Part shown: piece after piece, positions 33,230 through 42,229 of the stretch
How the letters are laid out: each line of letters starts with the position of its first letter
Numbering within the stretch: position 1 is the stretch's first letter
From: Pseudosporangium ferrugineum
Lineage (GTDB): Bacteria; Actinomycetota; Actinomycetes; Mycobacteriales; Micromonosporaceae
Direction: 5' to 3'
DNA length: 64,000 nucleotides
Assembly: GCF_003002065.1 (NCBI RefSeq)
Contig: NZ_PVZG01000017.1
Location: forward strand, 80,285-144,284
The notes under the pieces: generated by a model
Told to the model about the DNA's origin: nothing
The model's input: only the letters and a program-made list of their open reading frames with translations
Database searches by the model: none
Made by a program: the position numbers and the translations under genes

Positions 33230-34204
33230 ATGTCGACTTCCGTGGTCGTCGGGGCCGGACCGGTCGGTGCGGCGGTGGCGCGCCTGCTCGCCGAGGCGGG
33301 CGAGAGCGTCCGCGTGGTCACCCGCAGCGGCTCGGGACCGGAGCATCCGCGAATCGAACGGGTCGCCGCCGACGCCGCCGACGCCGACCGGCTCAGCGAG
33401 CTCACCCGTGGCGCGGCGGTGCTCTACAACTGCGCGAACATGGCGTACACGAGATGGCCGGAGCTGTGGCCGCCGGTCTCCGCCGCGATGATCCGGGCGG
33501 CGCGGGAGAACGACGCGGTGCTCGCCATCACCGGCAACCTCTACGGGTACGGGCCGCGGCCCGGCGGCCGGATGAGCGAGCTGACACCCCTCGCCGCGAC
33601 CGGACGCAAGGGGCGGGTCCGGATCGCCATGTGGCAGGACGCGCTCGCCGGCGGGATCCGGACGTTCGAGGCGCGCGGGTCGGACTACGTCGGCGCGGGC
33701 GCGGACGGCATCTTCTCCGCGGTGCTCCTGCCCGCGATCGTCCGGGGCCGCACCGCCTGGCTGCCCGGTGACCCGGACGCGCCGCACACCTGGACGTACG
33801 TCGGGGACATGGCCCGCACGCTGGTCACCCTGGCCCGCGACGAGCGCGCGTGGGGACGGGCGTGGCACGTGCCGTCGTCGCCCGCCGTCAGCGTCCGCGA
33901 GCTGGCCGCCCGCTACGCCGCCCTGACCGGCAGCCCCGCGCCGAGGCTGCGCCGGCTGCCCCGCTGGGTGATGCGTACGGCCGGCCTGGCCGTGCCGATG
34001 GCCCGCGAACTGGCCGAGATGGACTACCAGTTCTACGGGCCGTTCCTGCTCGACTCGCACGAGACGGCGAGCACCTTCGGGCTGACCCCGGCCGGCCTCG
34101 ACGCCGCCCTGCGCGAGCTGGCTCAGAGCAGCAGGCCGACACCGTCCCGGCGCGGGTCGCCGGCCGCGCCGCCCACCCCGACGGCCGTGACACCGCCGAA
34201 ATAG
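33230..34204 (+). CDS. NAD-dependent epimerase/dehydratase-like protein
   Basis: A 324-residue atypical SDR. The cofactor motif is VVVGAGPVGAAVARLL; the usual YxxxK is not clear, but ITGNLYGYGP and HTWTYVGDMARTLVTLA are typical of the NmrA/epimerase group that acts on small molecules or senses NADP. AAAGGAG lies eight bases before the ATG. It is divergent from a TetR gene and probably repressed by it. The last 82 bases overlap the convergent gamma-glutamyltransferase gene; the C-terminal tail (SSRPTPSRRGS...) is unlike the family and may be an extension. Confidence 0.85.
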   Translation: MSTSVVVGAGPVGAAVARLLAEAGESVRVVTRSGSGPEHPRIERVAADAADADRLSELTRGAAVLYNCANMAYTRWPELWPPVSAAMIRAARENDAVLAITGNLYGYGPRPGGRMSELTPLAATGRKGRVRIAMWQDALAGGIRTFEARGSDYVGAGADGIFSAVLLPAIVRGRTAWLPGDPDAPHTWTYVGDMARTLVTLARDERAWGRAWHVPSSPAVSVRELAARYAALTGSPAPRLRRLPRWVMRTAGLAVPMARELAEMDYQFYGPFLLDSHETASTFGLTPAGLDAALRELAQSSRPTPSRRGSPAAPPTPTAVTPPK

Positions 34205-35541
34205 TGGTTGATCTCCGGCCACTCGCGCAGCTGCCAGCCGGCCTCGACCAGGGCGTCCAGCTCGTCGCGCGGGCAGCCCGGCTCGGCGTGCACGGTGTCG
34301 TCGACCACGTGGAAGCGGGGCCGCGCGATGGCCGACGGCATGTCGAGCCCGTCGATCAGCACGCCGATCAGCGTGTCCACCAGCGCGGTGCGGATCCGCG
34401 ACGCCCCGGCCGAGCCCGCCGCCACGGCCAGCGCGCCGGACTCGTCGATCACGACCAGCGGGCACATGTTCGACGACATCCGGCGCCCGGGCGCGAGGTC
34501 GTCGGTGATCAGCTCGCCCTCGCCGAGCATGGAGTTGAGGTTGACGCCGAGCCCCGGCAGCCACACCGCCGCGCCGAGACCCATCGTCGTGGTGATCACG
34601 CAGGCGTTGCCGTCGGGGTCGACCACCGAGATGTGGGTGGTGTCGCCGATCTTCTGCCGTCCCCGGTCCCGCAGCGCCGCCGCCACGGCGACGGCCCGCG
34701 CCGGGCGGGGCAGGTCGGCCAGGCCCGGAGGCAGCGCGGCGATCGTGTCCACCGTCCGGTTCAGGTCGTGCCGGGCGCGGACCCGGTACGGCCCCAGCCG
34801 CGCGTGGTCCACCGGCGTCTCGATCACCCGGTACGCCGCGAGATCCATCGGGCCGAGCGCGCCGCCCGCCGCGCGCACGGTCTCCACCAGCAGCGACGCG
34901 TACGCGCCCGTGTAGAACAGCGCCGGGCCGTCGGCGGCGAGCGCCTCGAGCGCGCTGGCCAGCCCGGGGTGGAAGAGCCGGTCGCCGCCGCGCAGCAGCC
35001 GTCCGCCCGGCGCGTAGATCGCGGCGCCGTCCCCGGGCGCGAGCGCGGGCGCGCAGGCCTCGAGCGTGCGGGCGTGCGCCTCCGGCAGGGCGACGCCGGT
35101 GACGGCCAGCTCGTACGCCGGCGCCACGAGCGCCTCCCACGGCAGCCGTCCCCAGCGCCGGTGCACCTCGCCGCAGCCGGCCGGCACGCCCGGCACCGCG
35201 ACGCTGGCCCCGCCGATCGAGTAGACCTGCGGCACCCCGCCGAAGAACACGTCCACCGCCGTCATCGGCCCCGCCCGCCGGTCGCCGTCCGTGCCCGGCA
35301 CCGAGACGAAGAAGTCCAGGCAGGTCACCTCGCCCGAGGCGGCGTCGAAGTACGTGGCGAAGCCGCCGCCGCCGAGTCCGGTGTAGACGGTCTCGGCGAC
35401 GCAGGTGGCCAGCACCGCGGCGACCGCGGCGTCGGCCGCCGAGCCCCCGGCCCGCAGGATCCGCAGCCCGGCCTCGGCGGTCGCCGGATGGCTGGCCGCG
35501 ACCCCGGCCGCGACCCGCCCCGCCCGTGGGGAATTCTCCAT
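34123..35541 (-). CDS. Gamma-glutamyltransferase family protein
   Basis: A 472-residue Ntn-hydrolase, from the ATG at 35541. The processing/catalytic Thr is in DTTHISVVDPDGNACVITTT, the start of the small subunit after self-cleavage; PLVVIDESGALAVAAGSAGASRI carries the glycine-rich oxyanion region. It starts at ENSPRAGRVAAGVAASHPAT without a clear signal peptide, so it may stay in the cytosol. Family members split or transfer gamma-glutamyl groups (glutathione, mycothiol relatives or cephalosporin-type amides). Convergent with the epimerase gene by an 82-base overlap. Confidence 0.88.
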   Translation of the reverse strand: MENSPRAGRVAAGVAASHPATAEAGLRILRAGGSAADAAVAAVLATCVAETVYTGLGGGGFATYFDAASGEVTCLDFFVSVPGTDGDRRAGPMTAVDVFFGGVPQVYSIGGASVAVPGVPAGCGEVHRRWGRLPWEALVAPAYELAVTGVALPEAHARTLEACAPALAPGDGAAIYAPGGRLLRGGDRLFHPGLASALEALAADGPALFYTGAYASLLVETVRAAGGALGPMDLAAYRVIETPVDHARLGPYRVRARHDLNRTVDTIAALPPGLADLPRPARAVAVAAALRDRGRQKIGDTTHISVVDPDGNACVITTTMGLGAAVWLPGLGVNLNSMLGEGELITDDLAPGRRMSSNMCPLVVIDESGALAVAAGSAGASRIRTALVDTLIGVLIDGLDMPSAIARPRFHVVDDTVHAEPGCPRDELDALVEAGWQLREWPEINHYFGGVTAVGVGGAAGDPRRDGVGLLL

Positions 35542-35576
35542 TCGGCGAAGCGTAGGCGTACCGGCCCGCCCGTGGT

Positions 35577-35582
35577 TACGAT
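35577..35582 (+). promoter_or_regulatory. Probable -10 element for a leaderless transcript
   Basis: TACGAT ends eight bases before the ATG at 35591; no ribosome-binding site intervenes. Confidence 0.45.
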
Positions 35583-35590
35583 CCGCGTCC

Positions 35591-36913
35591 ATGACGAGCG
35601 CCGGTCCCTCCCGCGACGTACGGCAGGGCACGCCCCTGCCGCGCCGCACGCTGGCCGGTTATGCCCTCGGCTCGCTGGTCACGGGCCCCTTCGGCACGGT
35701 GCCCGGCCTGCTCCTGCTGCCCTACCTCACGGACACCCTCGGCGTGGCCGCCGGCGTGGCGGGACTGCTCGTGCTCCTTCCCAAGGCCTGGGACGTGCTC
35801 GTCAACCCGGTCGCCGGCCGGATCTCGGACCGCAGCGGCCACCGGCGGCCCTTCCTGCTCGGCGCCGGCCTGTTGCTCGCGGTGCTGTTCGCGGCGATCT
35901 TCGCGGGCCCGGTGGGCACCGGCGGCCCGGCCGGCGCCTACGTCGCCGTCGCCTTCCTCGCCGCGGCCACCGCCTTCGCCTTCTTCCAGGTGCCCTACGT
36001 GGCGATGCCCGCGGAGCTGACCGGCGGATACGCCGAACGCACCCGCCTGATGACCTGGCGGGTGGCCGTGCTGGCCCTCGCCATCCTGGTCTCCGGCGCG
36101 CTGGCCCCGCTGGTCGTCGACCTCGGCGGCGGCGGCCTGGCCGGCCACCGATGGGCCGGCGCGTTCGTCGGCGCCCTCATCGTCGTGGGCACCCTGGGTG
36201 CCTTCTCCGGTACGCGCACAGCAAGCGCCCGTGTCGCACCGGAATCCGAACCCAGCTTGCGCACCCAGCTACGAACAGCGGCATCGAATGTGCCGTTCCG
36301 TGGTCTGCTGGCCTGCTGGGTGGTCCAGGCCGCCGGCATCGGCACGATGCTCGCGGGCGTGCAGTACTTCGCCGACCACGTCATCGCGCAGAGATCCGGG
36401 GCGACCTTCCTCTTCGCCGCGTTCGTCGGCCCCGCCCTGCTCGTGATGCCGCTGTGGACCCGCGTCGGTGCCCGTCTCGGCAAACTCCGAGCCCTCATCG
36501 TTGCCTCCCTCCTCTTCGCCGCCGGCGCCCTCGCCCTGCTCGCCGCCGGGGTGCTGCCGCCGGTCGCCACCTACCTGCTCGTCGCCGTGATCGGCTGCGG
36601 ATACGCCGGGCAGCAGGTCTTCGCGATGGCGATGCTCCCGGACTGCATCGACCACGACACTGCCAGAACCGGCCGTCGCCAGGCGGGCGTCTTCACCGGC
36701 CTGTGGACAGCCGGCGAAACGCTCGGTCTTGCTATCGGCCCCGGTATATACGCCCTGCTCCTACAGCTGTTCGGCTACGTCTCGTCGTCCACAGGCGAGG
36801 CCGCGGCCCAGGACCCGACGGCCCGGCTCGGCGTCCTGCTCGGCTTCACGCTCGTCCCGGCGCTGCTCGTGGCGGCGGCTGTCCTGCTCCTACGGCGATA
36901 CGAGGACTCATGA
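35591..36913 (+). CDS. MFS/GPH-type transporter
   Basis: A 440-residue membrane protein with about twelve hydrophobic segments. The region PKAWDVLVNPVAGRISDRSGHRRPFLLGAG is typical of the glycoside-pentoside-hexuronide (GPH) symporters of the MFS, in particular D-x-x-x-N-P-x-x-G-x-x-S-D-R. MLPDCIDHDTARTGRRQAG near the end also fits. Members carry sugars, bile acids or similar solutes with H+ or Na+. The stop overlaps the PLP enzyme start by four bases, so the two probably act together, for example uptake of an amine or lipid precursor. Confidence 0.85.
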   Translation: MTSAGPSRDVRQGTPLPRRTLAGYALGSLVTGPFGTVPGLLLLPYLTDTLGVAAGVAGLLVLLPKAWDVLVNPVAGRISDRSGHRRPFLLGAGLLLAVLFAAIFAGPVGTGGPAGAYVAVAFLAAATAFAFFQVPYVAMPAELTGGYAERTRLMTWRVAVLALAILVSGALAPLVVDLGGGGLAGHRWAGAFVGALIVVGTLGAFSGTRTASARVAPESEPSLRTQLRTAASNVPFRGLLACWVVQAAGIGTMLAGVQYFADHVIAQRSGATFLFAAFVGPALLVMPLWTRVGARLGKLRALIVASLLFAAGALALLAAGVLPPVATYLLVAVIGCGYAGQQVFAMAMLPDCIDHDTARTGRRQAGVFTGLWTAGETLGLAIGPGIYALLLQLFGYVSSSTGEAAAQDPTARLGVLLGFTLVPALLVAAAVLLLRRYEDS

Positions 36914-38358
36914 TCGAGGGATTGCCGGCCGAGGGCGTACCGGCGGAGCGGGTGCTCGCCGAGCTGCGCGGGCTGCGGGAGGCGGACCTGCCCACCCACG
37001 GCGGGCGGCTCTTCGCGTACGTCTACGACCCGGACATCGCCGGCCTCGACGAGCTGGCGCGGGCCGCGTACGCGATCTCGGCGCACGTCAACGGCCTGGA
37101 CCCGACCGCCTTCCCGTCCCTGCTCGCCATGGAGAACGCCCTGGTGGCCGCCGCCGGGCGGCTGCTCGGCGCGGGACCCGGCACGGCCGCGCCCGCGATG
37201 GCCGGCAGCGTGACCAGCGGCGGCACCGAGTCGCTGCTGCTGGCCGTCAAGGCGGCCCGGGACGCCGCGACCACCGACGCCCCGCGCATCGTCGTGCCCT
37301 CGACGGCCCACGCCGCGTTCGCCAAGGCCGCGCACTACCTGCGGGTGGGGCTGGACGTCGTCCCGGCCGGCGACGACCTGCGGGCGGACGTCGCGGCGAC
37401 CGCCGAGCGGATCGGGCCGGACACGGTGCTGGTGGCCGGGTCGGCCCCCTCCTACGCGCACGGCGTCGTCGACCCGATCCCGGAACTCGCCGCGCTCGCC
37501 GCCGAACGCGGCGTGCGCTTCCACGTCGACGCGTGCTTCGGCGGCTGGGTGCTGCCCTACCTGCGCCGGCTCGGCGCGGACCTGCCGCCGTTCGGCTTCG
37601 ACGTGCCCGGGGTCACGAGCATCTCGGTCGACCTGCACAAGTACGCCTACGCGCCCAAGGGCGTCTCGGTCCTGCTGCACCGCGACGCGTCCCTGCGCCT
37701 GCCGCAGTTCTTCGCGTACGCGGACTGGCCCGGCTACACGATGGTCAACCCGGTGGTCTCGTCCACCCGGTCCGGCGGCCCGATCGCGGCGGCCCTGGCG
37801 ACGCTGCGGCACATCGGCGACGACGGTTACCTGGCGCTGGCCGCGAAGACCCGGGACGCGGTCGGCGTCCTGGCCGCGGCGGTGCAGGCGACCGCCGGCG
37901 TACGCCTCTTCGCCCCGCCCGAGACCACCGTGGTCTGCCTCGCCACCGAGCCGGACGTCGACCCGTTCGTGCTCGCCGACGAACTGGCCGCGCGCGGCTG
38001 GCACACCCAGCCTCAACTCGCGTACGGGAAACTCCCCCCGACCCTGCACCTGACCGTGACCGCCGCGGTGAGCGGGACCGCCGCCGAGTTCGCGCCCGGC
38101 CTCGCCGAAGCCGTCGCGGCCACCCGGGCCCGCGGTCCCGTCCCCCTTCCGCCCGAACTGGCGCGGGCGGCCGGCGCGCTCACCCCCGAGCAGGTCACGC
38201 CCGAGCTGATCGAGGGGCTCGCGGCCGGCCTCGGCCTCGGCGACGGCGCCACCGGGCCGATGGCGGCGGTGAACTCCCTGCTCGACGCGGCCCCGCCGGC
38301 GCTGCGGGAGGCGCTGCTCGCCGGCTTCCTGAGCCTGCTCCAGCGCCCCGCCTGGTAA
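36910..38358 (+). CDS. PLP-dependent decarboxylase/lyase (sphingosine-phosphate lyase or group II decarboxylase-like)
   Basis: A 482-residue fold-type I PLP enzyme. The cofactor lysine is in SVDLHKYAYAPKG, with HVDACFGGWVLPYL before it (Asp for the pyridine nitrogen) and GSVTSGGTESLLLAVKAARD for the phosphate cup. This combination is typical of sphingosine-1-phosphate-lyase-like and glutamate-decarboxylase-like enzymes. The substrate cannot be told. It is co-translated with the upstream transporter. Confidence 0.86.
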   Translation: MIEGLPAEGVPAERVLAELRGLREADLPTHGGRLFAYVYDPDIAGLDELARAAYAISAHVNGLDPTAFPSLLAMENALVAAAGRLLGAGPGTAAPAMAGSVTSGGTESLLLAVKAARDAATTDAPRIVVPSTAHAAFAKAAHYLRVGLDVVPAGDDLRADVAATAERIGPDTVLVAGSAPSYAHGVVDPIPELAALAAERGVRFHVDACFGGWVLPYLRRLGADLPPFGFDVPGVTSISVDLHKYAYAPKGVSVLLHRDASLRLPQFFAYADWPGYTMVNPVVSSTRSGGPIAAALATLRHIGDDGYLALAAKTRDAVGVLAAAVQATAGVRLFAPPETTVVCLATEPDVDPFVLADELAARGWHTQPQLAYGKLPPTLHLTVTAAVSGTAAEFAPGLAEAVAATRARGPVPLPPELARAAGALTPEQVTPELIEGLAAGLGLGDGATGPMAAVNSLLDAAPPALREALLAGFLSLLQRPAW

Positions 38359-38362
38359 GGGG

Positions 38363-38368
38363 TAGGTT
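38363..38368 (+). promoter_or_regulatory. Probable -10 element for a leaderless nuoB transcript
   Basis: TAGGTT ends seven bases before the GTG at 38376 and just after the stop of the PLP gene. No ribosome-binding site is seen. Confidence 0.45.
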
Positions 38369-38375
38369 GGGCGGC

Positions 38376-38963
38376 GTGGCCGGTCTGCCAGGAGTGCTCG
38401 GTGAGCCCATCAAGTTCGTGCTGAACTGGGGGCGCCGCTACTCGTTGTGGGTCTTCAACTTCGGCCTGGCCTGCTGCGCGATCGAGTTCATCGCCACCAG
38501 CATGAGCCGGCACGACTTCATGCGGATGGGCGTGATCCCGTTCGCGCACGGCCCCCGCCAGGCCGACCTCATGGTGGTCTCCGGCACGGTCACCGACAAG
38601 ATGGCCCCGGCGATCAAGCGGCTCTACGACCAGATGCCCGAGCCCAAGTACGTGATCTCGTTCGGCTCGTGCTCCAACTGCGGCGGGCCCTACTGGGACT
38701 CGTACTCGGTGACCAAGGGCGTCGACCAGCTGATCCCGGTCGACGTGTACGTGCCCGGCTGCCCGCCGCGGCCGGAGGCGCTGCTGCACGGCATCCTCCA
38801 GCTCCAGCAGAAGATCGCGGCCGAGCAGTCCGGGCCGGGCGGGGTGCCACGCCCCGACCCGCTGCGGTCCGCCGACACGCTGGTGCCGGGCCCGCCGGAC
38901 GCCTCCGCCGGGTCCCGCGACGCGGCGTCGCTGACCGCTCCGATGGTGCGCCCGCCCGCCTGA
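38376..38963 (+). CDS. nuoB: NADH-quinone oxidoreductase subunit B (second copy type)
   Basis: A 195-residue complex I subunit. The four Cys that hold cluster N2 are present: the pair in GLACCAIEF, then GSCSNCGG and VPGCPPRPEALL. NuoB lies in the arm next to the quinone site. Residues after 155 are a Pro/Asp-rich tail not found in classic NuoB. It opens a set of nuo genes that lacks A, D, E, F and G; in actinobacteria such partial sets exist beside a full nuo operon. The next gene is a DUF2252 protein rather than nuoC. Confidence 0.93.
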   Translation: MAGLPGVLGEPIKFVLNWGRRYSLWVFNFGLACCAIEFIATSMSRHDFMRMGVIPFAHGPRQADLMVVSGTVTDKMAPAIKRLYDQMPEPKYVISFGSCSNCGGPYWDSYSVTKGVDQLIPVDVYVPGCPPRPEALLHGILQLQQKIAAEQSGPGGVPRPDPLRSADTLVPGPPDASAGSRDAASLTAPMVRPPA

Positions 38964-39003
38964 CGCGTCGTCTGTGTGACATACAGCTATCGACTCGCGG
39001 GGC

Positions 39004-39009
39004 TACGCT
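39004..39009 (+). promoter_or_regulatory. Probable -10 element for a leaderless transcript
   Basis: TACGCT ends six bases before the ATG at 39016, and no ribosome-binding site is present. It argues that the DUF2252 gene has its own promoter within the nuo set. Confidence 0.5.
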
Positions 39010-39015
39010 GCGGGC

Positions 39016-40320
39016 ATGGCTGATCAAGCGCGTCCGGACCTCATCATCGACGTCCTGACCAGGGAATTCGGCGAGTTGATGGCGATCGATCCGGCAGCGT
39101 TCCGCCGCAAGTTCCGGAAGATGGCCGCCTCGCCGTTCGCGTTCTACCGGGGCAGCGCCTCGCTCTTCTACGCCGACATGACCGGCGCGTACGCCGACGA
39201 CCGGTTCCTCGACGAGCACACCAGCCGGGTGTGGATCCACGGCGACCTGCACGCCGAGAACTTCGGCACGTACATGAACTCCTCCGGGCAGCTGGTCTTC
39301 AACGTCAACGACTTCGACGAGGCGTACGTCGGCCCGTTCATCTGGGACCTCAAGCGCTTCTGCGCCAGCGTCGCCCTGATCGGCTACAGCAAGGCGCTCT
39401 CCGACACCGTGATCACGTCGCTGGTCCGGACGTTCGCGGAGGCGTACCTGACCGAGCTGCGGGCCATCGCTCACGGCGGCGACGACGCGATCGGCTCCAT
39501 CACCCTCGACAACGCCGACGGCGTGCTGCGCCGGGTGCTCCAGGAGGCCCGCCTCAACACCCGCGTCGACCTGCTCGCCGGGCAGACCACGATCGACGAC
39601 TACGAGCGCCGCTTCTCGATCGGCGACGGCGTGTACGACGTCGACGAGGCGACCGCCGCCACGGTCACCGCCGCGTTCAAGGAATACCTGCACACCCTGC
39701 CGTCGCACGGCGAGGGCATCTCCACCACCATCAAGGACATCAAGCTGCGCAAGGGCGTCGGCATCGGGTCGGCCGGGCTGCCGTCGTACAACCTCCTGCT
39801 CGAGGGGCACACCCAGGCGCTGGAGAACGACGTCATCATCTACATGAAGCAGGCGCAGGTGCCCGCCGTCGCACGCTGGATCGACGACGAGCGGGTGCGC
39901 GGCTACTTCCTGCACCAGGGCCACCGCACCGCGGAGTCGCAGCGGGCCCTCCAGGCGCACGCCGACCCGTGGCTGGGCTACACCGAACTCAACGGCGTCG
40001 GCCAGCTGGTCGCGGAGGTGTCGCCGTACGCCGCCGACCTCGACTGGTCCGACGTCAACGAGCCGGGCGAGCTCACCGGCGTCCTCGCTGACCTGGGCCG
40101 CGCGGTGGCCCGCATGCATTCCGTCGCCGACGACGAATCCAGCCACGACCTGGTCGACTTCTCCACCGAGGAGGCCATCGTGGCCGAGGTCGACAGGGAC
40201 GAGGCCGGCTTCGTGGGGCTCCTGGTCGACTTCGCCCACGCGTACGGCGACCAGGCCCGCGAGGACCACCAGGACTTCGTCGACCTGTTCCGCAACGGCC
40301 GCCTGCCCGGCCTGGAGTGA
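39016..40320 (+). CDS. DUF2252 family protein, kinase-like fold
   Basis: A 434-residue protein. Motifs VWIHGDLHAENFGTY and FNVNDFDEAYVGPFIWDLKR correspond to the catalytic loop (H-x-D) and metal-binding D of aminoglycoside/choline-kinase-like enzymes, as known for DUF2252. The C-terminal half ends EEAIVAEVDRDEAGFVGLL. The family is widespread in actinobacteria, but no substrate is known. Its place between nuoB and nuoC is odd; it has a promoter of its own and no sign of being part of complex I. Confidence 0.88.
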   Translation: MADQARPDLIIDVLTREFGELMAIDPAAFRRKFRKMAASPFAFYRGSASLFYADMTGAYADDRFLDEHTSRVWIHGDLHAENFGTYMNSSGQLVFNVNDFDEAYVGPFIWDLKRFCASVALIGYSKALSDTVITSLVRTFAEAYLTELRAIAHGGDDAIGSITLDNADGVLRRVLQEARLNTRVDLLAGQTTIDDYERRFSIGDGVYDVDEATAATVTAAFKEYLHTLPSHGEGISTTIKDIKLRKGVGIGSAGLPSYNLLLEGHTQALENDVIIYMKQAQVPAVARWIDDERVRGYFLHQGHRTAESQRALQAHADPWLGYTELNGVGQLVAEVSPYAADLDWSDVNEPGELTGVLADLGRAVARMHSVADDESSHDLVDFSTEEAIVAEVDRDEAGFVGLLVDFAHAYGDQAREDHQDFVDLFRNGRLPGLE

Positions 40321-40334
40321 ACGAAGCCGGATCA

Positions 40335-40340
40335 TAGGAT
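40335..40340 (+). promoter_or_regulatory. Probable -10 element for a leaderless nuoC transcript
   Basis: TAGGAT ends six bases before the ATG at 40347, again without a ribosome-binding site. The nuoC-N genes therefore probably form a transcript separate from nuoB. Confidence 0.5.
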
Positions 40341-40346
40341 GGCGGC

Positions 40347-41207
40347 ATGACGCCCGAAGAGGTCGGTGAGCGGATGGTCGCGCTGCTGACGGCCGACGCG
40401 ACCGTGAACCCCGCCGACCTCACCGCCACGGTGTCCGGCGGCGGCGAGGGCCATGCGCGCGCGGTCATCGACGTGCCCGCCGCCCTCTGGTGGACGGCGC
40501 TCGGCGCGGCCCGCGACCCGGGCGTGCTGGGCTGCGACTTCTTCGACTGGCTGTCTGCGGTCGACGAGCTCGCCGACGGCTTCACCGTGGTGGCGCACCT
40601 GTGGTCCACCCGCCGCCGGCACGGCCTGCTGATCCGGGCCCGCGTGCCGCGCGACAACGCGGTCGTGGAGTCGGTCGTCGACCTCTTCCCCGGCGCGGCC
40701 TGGCACGAGCGCGAGACGCACGAGATGTTCGGCATCGGCTTCGACCGCCACCCCGGCCTCGAGCCGCTGCTGCTGCCGCCGGGCTTCGAGGGCCACCCGC
40801 TGCGTAAGGAGTTCGTGCTGGCCTCGCGGGTCGCGAAGGCCTGGCCCGGCGCCAAGGAGCCGGGGGAGTCCGAGGCCGGCACGGCCAAGCGAGCCCCGAT
40901 GCGGCCGCCGGGCGTCCCGGACCCGAACGAGTGGGGCCCGCTGAAGGGCAAGGTCCCCCCACCGGAAACCCCCGCCCGCCCGGCCCGCGCAGCCCGCCCG
41001 GCACCCGGCGACCGCCCGGCCCGCCCCGCACCCGGCGACCGCCCGGCCCGCCCGACACCCGGCGACCGCCCGGCACCGGGTGACCGCCCAGCCCGTCCGG
41101 CACCGAGTGACCGCCCGGCCCGAGCCGTCGAGCGGCCCGCCACGCCGGCCGACCCCGCCGCCGAGAGCCCCGCCGCCGAGACGCCCGCCGCCGAGGGGGA
41201 GAGCTGA
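40347..41207 (+). CDS. nuoC: NADH-quinone oxidoreductase subunit C with repeat-rich tail
   Basis: A 286-residue protein. Residues 1-175 match NuoC: HERETHEMFGIGFDRHP then LLLPPGFEGHPLRKEFVL is the family signature. After residue 185 the protein continues with a Pro/Arg/Ala tail holding nine-residue repeats (ARPAPGDRP) and ending in AAESPAAE-like units; ordinary NuoC stops near 200. The subunit normally pairs with NuoD, which is missing here. It overlaps nuoH by one base (TGATG). Confidence 0.9.
   Translation: MTPEEVGERMVALLTADATVNPADLTATVSGGGEGHARAVIDVPAALWWTALGAARDPGVLGCDFFDWLSAVDELADGFTVVAHLWSTRRRHGLLIRARVPRDNAVVESVVDLFPGAAWHERETHEMFGIGFDRHPGLEPLLLPPGFEGHPLRKEFVLASRVAKAWPGAKEPGESEAGTAKRAPMRPPGVPDPNEWGPLKGKVPPPETPARPARAARPAPGDRPARPAPGDRPARPTPGDRPAPGDRPARPAPSDRPARAVERPATPADPAAESPAAETPAAEGES
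40992..41117 (+). repeat. 27-bp tandem repeats inside nuoC
   Basis: Units begin at 40992, 41019 and 41046 (27 bp each), a shortened 18-base unit at 41073, and a last 27-base unit at 41091. Encoded words are ARPAPGDRP, ARPAPGDRP, ARPTPGDRP, APGDRP and ARPAPSDRP. Confidence 0.93.
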
Positions 41208-42166
41208 TGCCGCTCTGGCTCGACCTGCTCGTCCGGGTCGTCGCGGTCGTTGCCGCCTTCCTCGTCCTGCCGCTGCTCGTCGGCCAGGCCGAGCACAAGG
41301 TCATGGCGCACATGCAGGGCCGGCTCGGACCCATGTATGCCGGCGCCTTCCACGGCTGGGCGCAACTCGTCGCCGACGGCGTGAAGTTCGTGCAGAAGGA
41401 GGACATCACCCCGCGGGACGCCGACCGCCGGGTGTTCCAGCTGGCGCCGGTCGTGGCGCTCTTCCCGTACCTGATCGTGCTCCTGGCGATCCCGCTCGGA
41501 CCCGGCGGCCTGGTCGCCCAGCCGCTCGACGTCGGCCTGTTCTTCGTCCTCGCCGTGCTCGGCATCGGCGTCGTCGCCGTGCTGATGTCGGCCTGGGCGT
41601 CCGCGAACAAGTACAGCCTGCTCGGCGGCCTGCGCGGCGCCGCCCAGCTGCTCGGCTACGAGCTCCCGCTGGTCCTCGCCGCGGCGAGCGTCGCCATGGC
41701 CGCGGGCACGCTGAGCCTGCCCGGCATCGTCGAGGCCTGGTCGCCGTGGTGGCTGCTCTGGCAGGCGCCGGCCGCGCTGGTGTTCTTCGTCTCCGGCCTG
41801 GCCGAGATCCGCCGCCCGCCCTTCGACATGCCGATCGCCGACTCCGAGCTGGTCTTCGGCTACATGACCGAGTACACCGGCCTCCGCTTCGCCTTCTTCC
41901 TCCTGGCCGAGTACGTCGGCATCATCGTCATCGCCGCCCTGACCACGGTCCTCTTCCTCGGCGGCTGGCACGGCCCGGCCGCCGAGCACCTCGGCTGGCT
42001 CTGGACCCTGCTCAAGGTCTTCGCGGTGTCTTTCGTGATCATCTGGCTCCGCGTGAGCTACCCCCGCCTGCGCGAGGACCAGCTCCAGCGCCTCTGCTGG
42101 CTCGTCCTCGTCCCGGTGGCCCTGGCCCAGCTCGTCCTCACCGCGGCCGTGAAGGTCGCCCTCTAG
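41207..42166 (+). CDS. nuoH: NADH-quinone oxidoreductase subunit H
   Basis: A 319-residue membrane subunit with about eight helices. Typical segments: LVGQAEHKVMAHMQGRLGP, the quinone-side loop FVQKEDITPRDADR, and AEIRRPPFDMPIADSELVFGYMTEYTG. NuoH joins the membrane arm to the quinone site. The conserved Glu and Arg residues are kept, so the subunit looks functional. Confidence 0.94.
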   Translation: MPLWLDLLVRVVAVVAAFLVLPLLVGQAEHKVMAHMQGRLGPMYAGAFHGWAQLVADGVKFVQKEDITPRDADRRVFQLAPVVALFPYLIVLLAIPLGPGGLVAQPLDVGLFFVLAVLGIGVVAVLMSAWASANKYSLLGGLRGAAQLLGYELPLVLAAASVAMAAGTLSLPGIVEAWSPWWLLWQAPAALVFFVSGLAEIRRPPFDMPIADSELVFGYMTEYTGLRFAFFLLAEYVGIIVIAALTTVLFLGGWHGPAAEHLGWLWTLLKVFAVSFVIIWLRVSYPRLREDQLQRLCWLVLVPVALAQLVLTAAVKVAL

Positions 42167-42229
42167 CATCGGAACATCTGGTGGGGGTGTGCTCGCCTCC
42201 GCTGCGCCGACCGGGCAGGATATGCGGTT

